Notes under the pieces: generated by a model
What the model saw: only the letters and a program-made list of their open reading frames with translations
Told to the model about the DNA's origin: nothing
Databases searched by the model: none
Translations under genes and position numbers: made by a program
Shown here: in pieces, positions 34,225-43,052 of the stretch
Numbering within the stretch: position 1 is the stretch's first letter
How the letters are laid out: each line of letters starts with the position of its first letter
DNA from: Aureisphaera galaxeae
Lineage (GTDB): Bacteria > Bacteroidota > Bacteroidia > Flavobacteriales > Flavobacteriaceae
NCBI RefSeq assembly: GCF_028561275.1
Contig: NZ_JAQQTF010000007.1
Location: 348,931 to 412,930 of the forward strand
Direction: 5' to 3'
DNA: 64,000 nt

Positions 34225-35922
34225 ATGAGTTATCTGAAAAAGAACTTACACTGGATTTCCTTCTTTTTCTTACTCCTTACTGGAGCACTTTTTATTTTAT
34301 ATCTCAACAATAATTTTAATAAGAAGGAGGAACAGGAGCGAAATCTTAGGTTGCAACATGAACATAGTAGAACCGTGGATCGGTTTACGACTTCTGTGGA
34401 TAAGTTTGCTGGTTTGGTTGCTGGAATGCGATCTTTTATGAACCTCTCCACCGAGATGCCCACAGCTGAGGAATTCCAAGAATTTGTAAGGAACCAATAC
34501 GCCGATATAAAAAGTGAAGATTCCATTGTGGTTTCTTTTATAGACACCAATCATGTTTTTAGGCAGTCCTTTAAAAGGGATAAAATGAATCCTGCCGGAT
34601 TGGTGGGAACTTCAGTGTCCTCCCTTAGAAGTGACAGGAAGATTAAGATGCTCGATGCCTTGATGGCACAAGATTCCCTTAGGGTATTCCCTCCGTTAAA
34701 CCTAATTGAAGGATGGGTAGGAGTGCCTATCGATTTTAGAGTAAAGCGGAATGGGAGGGTACTGGGGTATGTGGCTGCCATCGTGGATTTTAAAAGTATT
34801 ATCCAGGACATATACGACGATGCCGATGAGCAAGAATTCGTTTTTCATTTTAGTACACAGGAAGGCTATGATTTTGATAGAGAGCAAACCTATAACAATA
34901 CCAAGGTATACAATACTGATATAGATACGGAGTATTATAAAAATTATATGGCCGATACTTCTTCCTTTATTTACTCCGATGTCACGGCTTATGGGTTTGG
35001 GTTTAAGATTGGAACTGCCTACAAACCTGGAGGAGCTACTGCAGGGTTTTCCAGTTGGCTGTTATTGTGGTATTGCACCTTTTTGGCATTGGCATTTGCT
35101 ATAACATTACAGGTAAGAAGCTATAAAAAGCTTAGTTCGAGGCTAGAAAAGGCCAATGAACTGCTGGTAATCAATGAAGAAGAAATACAGCGAAAGAATG
35201 ACGAACTCTCGAAAATGAACCAGACGCAGAAAAGGTTCTTCTCCATTATTGGACATGATATGAAGCAGCCTTTGAATTCTATTGAAGGAATGCTTCACCT
35301 TCTTAGAAATGAAGAAATAAATAATCCAGGTCTCACTCAAATCATAGATGGCTTAACTGACGCAACTTCCAATACGGTAGATTTATTGAATAATTTACTT
35401 CGTTGGGCACTTTCACAGACTGGAGATATCCGATTTCAGGAAACTTCATTTCACATGAACCATTGTTTAGTCCATGTCGGGAGCTCTATGCAGCAGCATG
35501 CTAGGGCCAAGGGAATACGATTGACATATCAGTTGGAAGAAGAGGTGCTTTTTAGAGGGGATAGTGATATGATGCAAACGGTATTTCGCAATTTAATCTC
35601 CAATGCGATAAAGTTCACTGAATATGGTGGAGAAATTAACTTGGGAACTCAACTTAAGAATGGGGTATTACGGGTATGGATTAGTGACAATGGAACGGGA
35701 ATGCACCAAGAACAGGTAGATGGGTTGTTTCGTTTGGATGCCCGAACCAGTTCGTCTGGCACTCACGGTGAAGAAGGAACTGGACTGGGTCTTATTTTAT
35801 GCCATAATTTTGTGGAACGTCATGGGGGGCATATAGTAGTGGAAAGTAAATTGAAAGAAGGAACCCGATTTACGATAGTGCTACCAAATCGCAGTGTGGC
35901 TAAGGAAGTACAGATCTATTAA
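34225..35922 (+). CDS. CHASE-type sensor histidine kinase, orphan
   Basis: 565 residues from MSYLKKNLHWISFFFLLLTG (ATG at 34225). An in-frame TTG at 34201 is less likely. First membrane segment about 10-26, an extracytoplasmic domain about 27-275 with CHASE-like wording (MRSFMNLSTEMPTAEEFQEF; GYVAAIVDFKSII), and a second membrane segment about 276-296. A short coiled coil and a HisKA domain follow, with FFSIIGHDMKQPLNS (phosphorylated H344). The HATPase domain has NAIKFTEYGG, DNGTGM and GTGLGL. No receiver domain and no response-regulator gene nearby, so the partner is encoded elsewhere. Confidence 0.9.
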   Translation: MSYLKKNLHWISFFFLLLTGALFILYLNNNFNKKEEQERNLRLQHEHSRTVDRFTTSVDKFAGLVAGMRSFMNLSTEMPTAEEFQEFVRNQYADIKSEDSIVVSFIDTNHVFRQSFKRDKMNPAGLVGTSVSSLRSDRKIKMLDALMAQDSLRVFPPLNLIEGWVGVPIDFRVKRNGRVLGYVAAIVDFKSIIQDIYDDADEQEFVFHFSTQEGYDFDREQTYNNTKVYNTDIDTEYYKNYMADTSSFIYSDVTAYGFGFKIGTAYKPGGATAGFSSWLLLWYCTFLALAFAITLQVRSYKKLSSRLEKANELLVINEEEIQRKNDELSKMNQTQKRFFSIIGHDMKQPLNSIEGMLHLLRNEEINNPGLTQIIDGLTDATSNTVDLLNNLLRWALSQTGDIRFQETSFHMNHCLVHVGSSMQQHARAKGIRLTYQLEEEVLFRGDSDMMQTVFRNLISNAIKFTEYGGEINLGTQLKNGVLRVWISDNGTGMHQEQVDGLFRLDARTSSSGTHGEEGTGLGLILCHNFVERHGGHIVVESKLKEGTRFTIVLPNRSVAKEVQIY

Positions 35923-35954
35923 ATTACTACGATCCTTTTAAAAGCAGAACTTTA

Positions 35955-36362
35955 TTAAGAACTTTCTCCTTTGATCTTTTCATAAATATCCTTTTCAACA
36001 GCTTCAATAGATTGAGTTAGTGTTTTTATTTCCTCACCAATGGTATTTAGAAAAAAAACCTTTTTACCATTTTGAAATTGTAAGTAAAAAAATAGAAAAA
36101 CATTCCCCACTTTTTTTAACTCTTCCTTCTTGATTGCCTTTTCACTGAATACTCCCTTTGTGATGATGTTGTTTTCATCAATAAATATCGATTTTAGTTT
36201 AATCGCGAGTAGGAGAAATAAAATGCAAAGTCCTCCAATAATTATTGCAGCAATAAGATGTCCGTTAGAAAACATAATCCAACTGAATGTCAATAGGATT
36301 CCGGATACGAAAAATAAAAGCAATTTATAAGGGATCGTAAGTACAGAACTTATTCTTTTCAT
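35955..36362 (-). CDS. Small membrane protein of unknown function
   Basis: 135 residues. Two hydrophobic segments near residues 11-30 and 35-54, then a soluble C-terminal part (about 55-130) of mixed beta/alpha character (IFIDENNIITKGVFSEKAIK) that resembles the small PH-like domains of Bacteroidota membrane proteins. I do not recognise it with certainty. Five nt downstream of the next small gene on the same strand, so co-transcribed with it. A+T-rich compared with the neighbouring kinase gene. Confidence 0.6.
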   Translation of the reverse strand: MKRISSVLTIPYKLLLFFVSGILLTFSWIMFSNGHLIAAIIIGGLCILFLLLAIKLKSIFIDENNIITKGVFSEKAIKKEELKKVGNVFLFFYLQFQNGKKVFFLNTIGEEIKTLTQSIEAVEKDIYEKIKGESS

Positions 36363-36367
36363 AAAAC

Positions 36368-36715
36368 TTACTTTATAATATTACCGACATCAAATCCATC
36401 ATAAAAGCCAATTCCTTTTTCCTGAACCAATTTATAGAACATCTGATTTCGTTCATGTAACGTTTCTGTATTGTGGTATTCGATTCTTTCTACATGTAAA
36501 TAGTATTCTTTAGGATCTTCTTGACTTTCCATTTCGGCCTTAAAAATATCAACGAATCTGTACCCTTTCCCTTTCATCTCATCGCCAAATCTTTTTAGCC
36601 TATTCAAGTTTGAGTCCAGAAAGAAATATCCCCACATAAGTTCCGTAGATGTGTCAAATTCATTTCCACTTTCTAGGTTTGCAAAGAACTCTCTTATAAT
36701 TTCCTTTGTAATCAT
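36368..36715 (-). CDS. RraB-like small protein
   Basis: 115 residues, soluble. The pattern MWGYFFLDSNLNRLKRFGDE then GKGYRFVDIF, YYLHVERIEYHNTETLHERN and a C-terminal FYDGFDVG resembles the RraB (RNase E regulator B) domain. Bacteroidota and Firmicutes often encode it as a lone small protein, sometimes near toxin genes. Assignment rests on a general pattern only. The alternative is an unrelated immunity-like protein. Confidence 0.5.
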   Translation of the reverse strand: MITKEIIREFFANLESGNEFDTSTELMWGYFFLDSNLNRLKRFGDEMKGKGYRFVDIFKAEMESQEDPKEYYLHVERIEYHNTETLHERNQMFYKLVQEKGIGFYDGFDVGNIIK

Positions 36716-37049
36716 AGTTAGAGGATTCTATATTTCTAATCCCTTTTCTAAAAATAAGCTGCCCTCAGTTTAACAAAAAACCACAACCCTCGGCTAGGCG
36801 TCGAGGCTGTATTCTTAAAAATAGAAATTTTATTTAATTCTGACGTTGCATACCTATGCCCATAGAAGAACCAACCAGCCTGCCGATTGGCAGGGTTAAA
36901 GGCCGTAACAGTGGACATGAAAAAAAGGGGAAAACCACGCTAATAATACCATCTTTTAACTGTAAATATCTCATTATCAATTTATTAAATTTAAAGTCAG
37001 TGTAGCTTATTTCGTGGGCTTTGGTCGCGAGGTATTAAATCTAAATAAA
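36716..37049. other. Intergenic region with hairpins
   Basis: 334 nt without a gene. CCTCG (36788-36792) and CGAGG (36802-36806), followed on the minus strand by T6 (plus A-run 36776-36780), look like a minus-strand terminator, yet no minus-strand gene ends here. CCTGCC-GATT-GGCAGG (36879-36894) is a perfect second hairpin. No -7 box for the gene at 37050 was found. Confidence 0.5.
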
Positions 37050-38072
37050 ATGGGACAACCAGTAATTAAATCGAACTCCGTCATTAAATCCGGAGATAAG
37101 TTCATTCAGGTAATCAAGATTTGTAACGAATCCAATACGGATGAAACACTATGGGTCACAAGCTGGCCTTACGAAAAAGAGAAAGGAAAAGCGAAGAAAA
37201 AAATAAATGCGAAGCGATCGGGTAAAAGAATTAAAATTGCCAAAGGGAAGTGTAAAACGGTGGTTTTTGAACATACCAAAAAGCCTTATCAGTATTATAC
37301 AGATTTGTACCGATATAAGGCCGGCGGCAACCATCAAGGCAAATGGTTTGGATGGAATGTGAACATCGTTAAAATTTTCGACCTTGATGCATTTCTGGAG
37401 AAAATCCGAAAGTTGGGGATATGGCATTTTCAATACATTTCTTTCCTACCGTATCCTATGCGACAAGAGGTAGGGGGGAGCCCAAGACAGTTCAAGATTA
37501 ATAACGTTAAAGGACTTCCCGAAGGATGGGAGGTAAGTTGGTTGTCACCCGAAATTGGGCAAGTACTCAACTTTTATCCAAATCAGAAGAACGATCAGGT
37601 ATTGCTTGAATTTGTTGCCAGTAATGCCAATATCGAAAATGAACGGTTGGACATATTGATTGATGCAGGACTTGTGGACGAGCCAGATACTCCGTTTAAT
37701 TCAATACCCATTGGGCTAACGGCGGTGCGAAGACAATCACTTCCTGAAGCTACTAAGATCCGATATAGATACGACAAAGAATATCCTCATCTAAGATGTC
37801 GTATTACGGTAACCGATAAGCAAGGACTTATGGATGCTCCAGAAATTACTTACTCTACAGATGGTGGGAAATCATGGATTCGGGAGGATATGAAATTAGA
37901 CAGAGTCTATGAATTCACAGATTTGGGAATGGCTCGGGCTCGATTTAGCGCATGGATTCCTTTGCCTAAAATGAATGCGGATGTACTGGTTGGATATGTT
38001 CTGAATGATCAGTTTTGTAATACAGTTTCGGTTCCTATGGAAATGGTTTCTGGTGAAAATCGTAAGAAATAG
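37050..38072 (+). CDS. Unknown protein between hairpin clusters
   Basis: 340 residues from MGQPVIKSNSVIKSGDKFIQ (ATG at 37050, after TAAATAAA). An in-frame start at 37014 is possible but has no support. No signal peptide or membrane segment. Residues about 1-110 look beta-rich and very basic (KEKGKAKKKINAKRSGKRIK). Residues about 140-230 resemble an immunoglobulin-like or choice-of-anchor beta-sandwich (FKINNVKGLPEGWEVSWLSP). The C-terminal part (EITYSTDGGKSWIREDMKLD) looks like another beta-sandwich. I do not recognise the family. It is flanked on both sides by inverted repeats and is the only plus-strand gene between minus-strand units. Confidence 0.6.
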   Translation: MGQPVIKSNSVIKSGDKFIQVIKICNESNTDETLWVTSWPYEKEKGKAKKKINAKRSGKRIKIAKGKCKTVVFEHTKKPYQYYTDLYRYKAGGNHQGKWFGWNVNIVKIFDLDAFLEKIRKLGIWHFQYISFLPYPMRQEVGGSPRQFKINNVKGLPEGWEVSWLSPEIGQVLNFYPNQKNDQVLLEFVASNANIENERLDILIDAGLVDEPDTPFNSIPIGLTAVRRQSLPEATKIRYRYDKEYPHLRCRITVTDKQGLMDAPEITYSTDGGKSWIREDMKLDRVYEFTDLGMARARFSAWIPLPKMNADVLVGYVLNDQFCNTVSVPMEMVSGENRKK

Positions 38073-38122
38073 TTCCTATGTTGGCGCCAGACAGGTGTTC
38101 AACCTTGTCTGCCACTGGGCAG

Positions 38123-38155
38123 AAAAAACCACGGCCTTCTCTATGAAGGTCGTGG
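38123..38155 (-). terminator. Minus-strand terminator of the RHS/YD operon
   Basis: CCACGGCCTTC (38129-38139) and GAAGGTCGTGG (38145-38155), 11-bp arms, with an A-run at 38123-38128 that is T6 on the minus strand. It lies 105 nt beyond the end of the YD-repeat gene. Confidence 0.8.
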
Positions 38156-38187
38156 TGGTATAAAGAAAGTATTTCATTTTCATCCCT

Positions 38188-38234
38188 CAGCGCCGACCTG
38201 ACCTTTTGTATGAACCCGACAGGGTCGGGCGCTG
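38188..38234. repeat. Nested inverted repeats
   Basis: Arms CAGCGCCGACC (38188-38198) and GGTCGGGCGCTG (38223-38234, one bulged base), plus an alternative perfect hairpin CCCGAC-AGG-GTCGGG (38215-38229). A third imperfect repeat, CAGACAGG / CCTTGTCTG, lies at 38088-38111. G+C is clearly higher here than in the surroundings. Confidence 0.55.
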
Positions 38235-38259
38235 GCAACGTATATCATTGTGTTAATAA

Positions 38260-41200
38260 TCAATCGCTTCCAAAGTTGTATGTTTTTTCTTCTAATATAT
38301 TGCCATCCTTGTTGGTAATCTTTAGAAGTCTTCCAAAACTATCATATATATAATTAATCTCATCTTTTCTATTATCCATTTCCAGGATTGTCCTTCCCTC
38401 GCTATCAAAAAGGGATATGGATACCATTGCCGATGGAATTCTATCATAGAGGACGGAGAGCGCTGATTTAAGGCCAGCACTAATATCCTGAAGTTGAGCG
38501 TAGCTGTAATCCAATTCAGCCACAACATCATTGAATCTTGCATTTTTAATTTGAGCCACAGGATAACGATGTTGCATCCCATATAAGGTCGTTGAATAGA
38601 TTCCTTCGCCATTATTGGTTTCTAGTATATTACCATTGTCATCAATTTCAGAGATTTGGCTAATTCTTCTAAATGAAGAAGCGTTAGTTTGTATCCACTC
38701 CTCGTAAGGATAAACTGCACTTACAGAGGTTTTTTCTTCCCAAACGGTTCTACTAATAGAAACTACTTGGCCATTTATCTTATTGATGACTTCATACGGG
38801 GCAGTTAAAAGGTTATTGTCATTTACAAATGAATATTGTTGGTAGGCATAGAATATTTCTTGACTCTCCGTTTCACCTAAACTATTTGTTGAATACTGTC
38901 CAGTTTTTAAACCAAGACTATTATAGGTATTGGCCGTTATCATTTCATCTAGCTGATCGCCATTATCCATAAATTGTTTATTTGTTGTACTCATTAATCG
39001 TGCATAATATGCTGGGGCGATGGCATATTGCCCATTGTGTGATAATCCTGTCTGCAATATATCCCAGTTATATATACTCTCACTCTCTAAATTATTATTT
39101 GCATCCCTTATTTCCTGTTTCTCAAGTATTCCAGCCTTTCTAATATCTATATCACCTATATTATAAAAATTCTTAGTGTATCCAATATTTCCAGATCCCA
39201 ATCCTTTATTTTTTGAAATAACCTCTCCATAGTACGTAATACTTTGATCCGGTAATGAATTCGGATTTGAGTAGGCATAATCCATCTCCCTAATGTTACC
39301 TTTATTATTGTCTATCAGAATGTTGTCAACAACAATGTCATATACATCTTCATTGATTCTGTCATCGATAATTCTGTACAAATAAGTGCTGAAAGAACTC
39401 ATTCCATAGTTGTCGCGTAACCACATAGAGTTAGTACTAAGAAAAGGATACCAACCTCCGAAAGAACCTCCGAAAAGACCAAAAAGATGAGATTTACTAT
39501 TTAAATTGATATTTTCAATGTTCCCATTTCGCTTGTTTTTATAATAGAGTTTTGAATGTGAAAAATTTAATCCCCCATTATAGAATTGGGCAAGAATATG
39601 ATTATAATTATTAGAATATACAAATTTCGAATCGTATGAACCCTCTATAGTTACTGGAGTATGCAATGCGCCTAAAGTATTTCTTGTGTAAAGCTTATTT
39701 CCTGTTATTCCAAAATCCGGAGTAAGACCCGCTATGGCCTTATAATAGTTGGTTTGATCATAGTAATCTAAGTATGTTTTTGACCAATTGTCCGTATTTG
39801 GATTGTAAAGCCAATAGTAAAATTTTTCTGTTCCAGTCCCTTCATGAGTCAAAACCATATTTTCAGATATGGTTGTAGAAAAAGAAGGTGTTATTTCCTT
39901 TACGTTCCATATTGATCCGTTAAATCGAACTGTTTTTTTAGGGTTTTTATTATAGGAAGTAAGAGTAAAATTATTATTGAACGTAGGAAATATTGGAGAA
40001 CTAGAATCATACCAACCATAAGGGGAATCGACCCCAGTAACTGCATACAATTTGTTCCATTTTATTATTTTCTCTGGATTATCGTCATCTTGAACAAATC
40101 CGGCCATTGTCGTACCGGGGTAAAAGTAACTTGGATGCTCGATGCCATTAAGGTGTGGGTCTAAGATACTTGACCATGAATGAGTTACCCATTTCCTTTC
40201 CGAATCCAGATAGTGAAAATAATAATTATCATTATAAGTTTGCCCATCTCCCATATCTATTCCTCCGTCTTCATCCATAGCGAGGATAAAGTTAATTCCA
40301 GCTCCATAATAATATTGTCCGCTACCTTGGAAAATTGTTCTTTTCCCCCAATCGATACCATTCCAAAAATAATTTATCAGTTTGCCATTATGATGTGAAC
40401 CAATACTTACATATTCAAGCCCATTCATAAATCTTGGTTTACCGGGTCCAATATCGAGATTCAGGTCCTGATATAAATCCCAGGTTTTTCCGTCCTTGTT
40501 CAAATGAAACATATGAAGATCAGCATCGTCATTTTCATATTTTACGATACCATAAAAATTCTCGTTGAATACGGCTAACATGTTTTTAGGCCTTTCAGTC
40601 CCTCCGACAGTCTCAATCTCAAACAAATCCCTTCCTGCTTGCATGAAATCGTATAAATCGTGGTTCCATTTTTGACCATTCCACCAGAATCTCAAAACCC
40701 TAAATTTTCTTTTATTACCACTATACAGGGTTTTAGACATGTATAGTTTTAGGGCAAAATTGTTCCCAGAATAGGATCCTGCTAAATTGTAGTCTTGGGA
40801 TAGATTAGGGGGAGCAGTTTCAAATCTATTATAACCGTTGTAGAACTGATACTTATTTTCATAATTGTAGGTAACAGAGCCACCAGAGGGGTAGGTTATT
40901 TTTTGAAGGCCACCTTTGAAATCTCCATTGTAAAAATATTCAAATTCCTGGGGAGGTAAGGGATTAAATTGGGAGTCTTTCTTGGTAATCCTAGTGAGGT
41001 ATCTCTTCTTATTTTGAGAATCTAAATCTTGAATGGTATGCTCCAAATCAAATAAATATTTAAAATTATTTTCACGATCGAAAATTTCAATATTGTCTAA
41101 ATATTTTTTTTCGTAGAATTCTTGATACGCGTCTGGTTCCGCCATTTCTGTATGTGGCTCAAAATATTCACCTATGTTTTTGGTTCCATAATTGAAAATA

Positions 41201-42039
41201 ACTTTACCCCCGCGAGAGGAGATGATTTCCTTTACATAACTTGCTTCCGTGTGGTCTGCGTAACTAGGTTGACTGCTGTTGTTTTTGCCCATGATCTCAT
41301 CATATACAAATGAAAGTGAATTGCCATTCCAATGATCTTCGATTTTCCCCAATTTCCATTCTCTTGTAAAACGAGCGTCAGCAGATACGCTTGTGCTACC
41401 AACCCAATTTCCGCCTTGCCATGTTGAGATGTATGAGTTTTTATCATATGTATAGATAGTTGCATTTTCATCGATTATAGTCCATGTGTCAGCGAACTGG
41501 TCGTAGGTAACTTTAATCGGACTATAAATTTCTGGCCTAAAATTGAAATTACCCTCATTCAATAATTTTACTGAAGAACCGTTCGAAATTAAGTAGAATG
41601 TGTCATCATCTATAGCCCCTGTATTATTGTGATCTGCGATAATTTTGGGGATCTCCATAGACCATCCGACACCAACTGGGCTTACAGGGCTATATTTGTT
41701 CTGTTGGCGTCCCTGTTCAAATGAAATTTGTCCGTTGTATAAAAGTGCGATAGGAAACGAGACTCTATTCGCTGATATAGTTGCTACTGGTATGTTAAAG
41801 ACAACTTTACCCGTAGCAAGATTAACTGAATTTTGGATATGCCCTTCAATCTGATCTCCCGTATTGAATGGGATATCTTCAGGAATTGTAACATCATAAC
41901 CATCAGTAGCACTTACTGAAAATCGATCAGAAGTCGCCTGTGTTGTCTCATTTTCTATAACTTCATATTCACCGTTTGCATTTTGTGCTAAAACAAGCCC
42001 GATGTTAAAAAGGGTCAAAAAGAAAAAGGGTATTTTCAT
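38260..42039 (-). CDS. Exported SpvB-like YD-repeat protein
   Basis: 1259 residues from MKIPFFFLTLFNIGLVLAQN (ATG at 42039). In-frame codons continue to 42126, but that extension puts 29 residues before the signal peptide and is rejected. After the signal peptide comes a SpvB/TcdB-like N-terminal region (SPVSPVGVGWSMEIPKI). Next is a long FG-GAP-like/WD-type central part, about residues 420-900, then YD-type repeats (YNSLGLKTGQYSTNSLGETE). The protein ends in YIYDSFGRLLKITNKDGNIL with no RHS core or toxin domain. In Bacteroidota such proteins often accompany full RHS proteins. It may form part of the shell or deliver a partner. Function unproven. Confidence 0.82.
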   Translation of the reverse strand: MKIPFFFLTLFNIGLVLAQNANGEYEVIENETTQATSDRFSVSATDGYDVTIPEDIPFNTGDQIEGHIQNSVNLATGKVVFNIPVATISANRVSFPIALLYNGQISFEQGRQQNKYSPVSPVGVGWSMEIPKIIADHNNTGAIDDDTFYLISNGSSVKLLNEGNFNFRPEIYSPIKVTYDQFADTWTIIDENATIYTYDKNSYISTWQGGNWVGSTSVSADARFTREWKLGKIEDHWNGNSLSFVYDEIMGKNNSSQPSYADHTEASYVKEIISSRGGKVIFNYGTKNIGEYFEPHTEMAEPDAYQEFYEKKYLDNIEIFDRENNFKYLFDLEHTIQDLDSQNKKRYLTRITKKDSQFNPLPPQEFEYFYNGDFKGGLQKITYPSGGSVTYNYENKYQFYNGYNRFETAPPNLSQDYNLAGSYSGNNFALKLYMSKTLYSGNKRKFRVLRFWWNGQKWNHDLYDFMQAGRDLFEIETVGGTERPKNMLAVFNENFYGIVKYENDDADLHMFHLNKDGKTWDLYQDLNLDIGPGKPRFMNGLEYVSIGSHHNGKLINYFWNGIDWGKRTIFQGSGQYYYGAGINFILAMDEDGGIDMGDGQTYNDNYYFHYLDSERKWVTHSWSSILDPHLNGIEHPSYFYPGTTMAGFVQDDDNPEKIIKWNKLYAVTGVDSPYGWYDSSSPIFPTFNNNFTLTSYNKNPKKTVRFNGSIWNVKEITPSFSTTISENMVLTHEGTGTEKFYYWLYNPNTDNWSKTYLDYYDQTNYYKAIAGLTPDFGITGNKLYTRNTLGALHTPVTIEGSYDSKFVYSNNYNHILAQFYNGGLNFSHSKLYYKNKRNGNIENINLNSKSHLFGLFGGSFGGWYPFLSTNSMWLRDNYGMSSFSTYLYRIIDDRINEDVYDIVVDNILIDNNKGNIREMDYAYSNPNSLPDQSITYYGEVISKNKGLGSGNIGYTKNFYNIGDIDIRKAGILEKQEIRDANNNLESESIYNWDILQTGLSHNGQYAIAPAYYARLMSTTNKQFMDNGDQLDEMITANTYNSLGLKTGQYSTNSLGETESQEIFYAYQQYSFVNDNNLLTAPYEVINKINGQVVSISRTVWEEKTSVSAVYPYEEWIQTNASSFRRISQISEIDDNGNILETNNGEGIYSTTLYGMQHRYPVAQIKNARFNDVVAELDYSYAQLQDISAGLKSALSVLYDRIPSAMVSISLFDSEGRTILEMDNRKDEINYIYDSFGRLLKITNKDGNILEEKTYNFGSD

Positions 42040-42064
42040 AGTATTATGCGTTGATTGAACGATA

Positions 42065-42568
42065 TTAGTTTTCGAACTCGTAGATAAATGTAATGTCCGG
42101 TCCGCCAGTAGTCTGATTTGCTTCAATAATTTCGATTGTTAACGATACTTCAGTCAATTCCAAGATTTTCGATGAGCGTATATTTGGGTTCGAAAACTCG
42201 ACTTGATCATCATTAGGATTTTCAATAACTTCACTTGTTTGCTGCATGAAGTCGATATCGTCATTGGATACGACATAATTACCCGTAAACTCTGCTGTAA
42301 AATATTCATTGACATCACAATCCACATTCTGGGATTTTCTCCATATATAATTCCCGCTCTGATTAAGAATTAAATAATTCTGAGATTGACACTTGCCAAC
42401 TTGTACCCAATGCCCATAAAGTATGTTTAATGATTGGGAATCATTGTCAGAAGTGGAATCATTGTCAGAACTGCATGATTGCATAATTAATGCGAGAGCA
42501 ATCAGGAATGGGAACATTACATTCACTAAAGAATAATAATTATTGAAAGAAAAATATTTGAAACCCAT
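42065..42568 (-). CDS. Small lipoprotein in the RHS cassette, immunity candidate
   Basis: 167 residues. The signal region ends with the lipobox LIMQSC, cysteine at residue 32 from the upstream ATG. An internal ATG 17 codons in (MFPFLIALALIMQSC) may be the real start. The mature part begins with a serine/aspartate repeat (SDNDSTSDNDS) and continues as a lipocalin-like small domain (LYGHWVQVGKCQSQNYLILN). It is 2 nt after the preceding lipoprotein gene. Its position next to an RHS toxin candidate makes an immunity role possible, but lipocalin-like lipoproteins are common in Bacteroidota and the assignment is a guess. Confidence 0.6.
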   Translation of the reverse strand: MGFKYFSFNNYYSLVNVMFPFLIALALIMQSCSSDNDSTSDNDSQSLNILYGHWVQVGKCQSQNYLILNQSGNYIWRKSQNVDCDVNEYFTAEFTGNYVVSNDDIDFMQQTSEVIENPNDDQVEFSNPNIRSSKILELTEVSLTIEIIEANQTTGGPDITFIYEFEN

Positions 42569-42569
42569 A

Positions 42570-43052
42570 CTAATTTGTTGTAAAAATGAATGCTTTCAAT
42601 TCAATTAAACCCATTACCGTATCAACGGAGGTATCACCATTCTTTTTTTGATTATTATAAGTCAAAGACAATTCAAATGAGGAATTGGCATCAAACTCTA
42701 ATCGTTCAAAATAATTGGTGACTAAAGAAACTCTTTTTTGAGAGTTTGATTTAACAAGTAGAAACCTAGGTAAATTAAGTACTTGATATGGAGGGTCTAA
42801 AGTTTTGATTTTCCTAAAAGTATTGGGCTTTACTGGTTTGATGCCTATTTTCCAAACTAAGGCATCGCAATTAATCCATAGATCTCGATTTTCTTCATTA
42901 TTAATTAGTATTTCGATTGATTTTTCGACTACATCAATATTAGTGATCTCTAAATAGATCTTATTCTGATTAGCCTTGTTAATAAGTTTTTCTTGGCTCT
43001 TACAACTGACCAATACCACGAATAATATTAATAAAATACTTCTCATAATCAT
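42570..43052 (-). CDS. Small lipoprotein directly after the RHS gene, immunity candidate
   Basis: 160 residues. Signal peptide MIMRSILLILFVVLVSC with lipobox LVSC (cysteine at 17). The mature domain is predicted beta-rich (YLEITNIDVVEKSIEILINN; FELSLTYNNQKKNG) and resembles no family I can name. Its start codon overlaps the last base of the RHS stop codon. It is therefore translated right after the toxin candidate, the usual place for an immunity gene. A periplasmic or surface lipoprotein would suit protection against an exported peptidase-like toxin. This is inference from position only. Confidence 0.65.
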   Translation of the reverse strand: MIMRSILLILFVVLVSCKSQEKLINKANQNKIYLEITNIDVVEKSIEILINNEENRDLWINCDALVWKIGIKPVKPNTFRKIKTLDPPYQVLNLPRFLLVKSNSQKRVSLVTNYFERLEFDANSSFELSLTYNNQKKNGDTSVDTVMGLIELKAFIFTTN

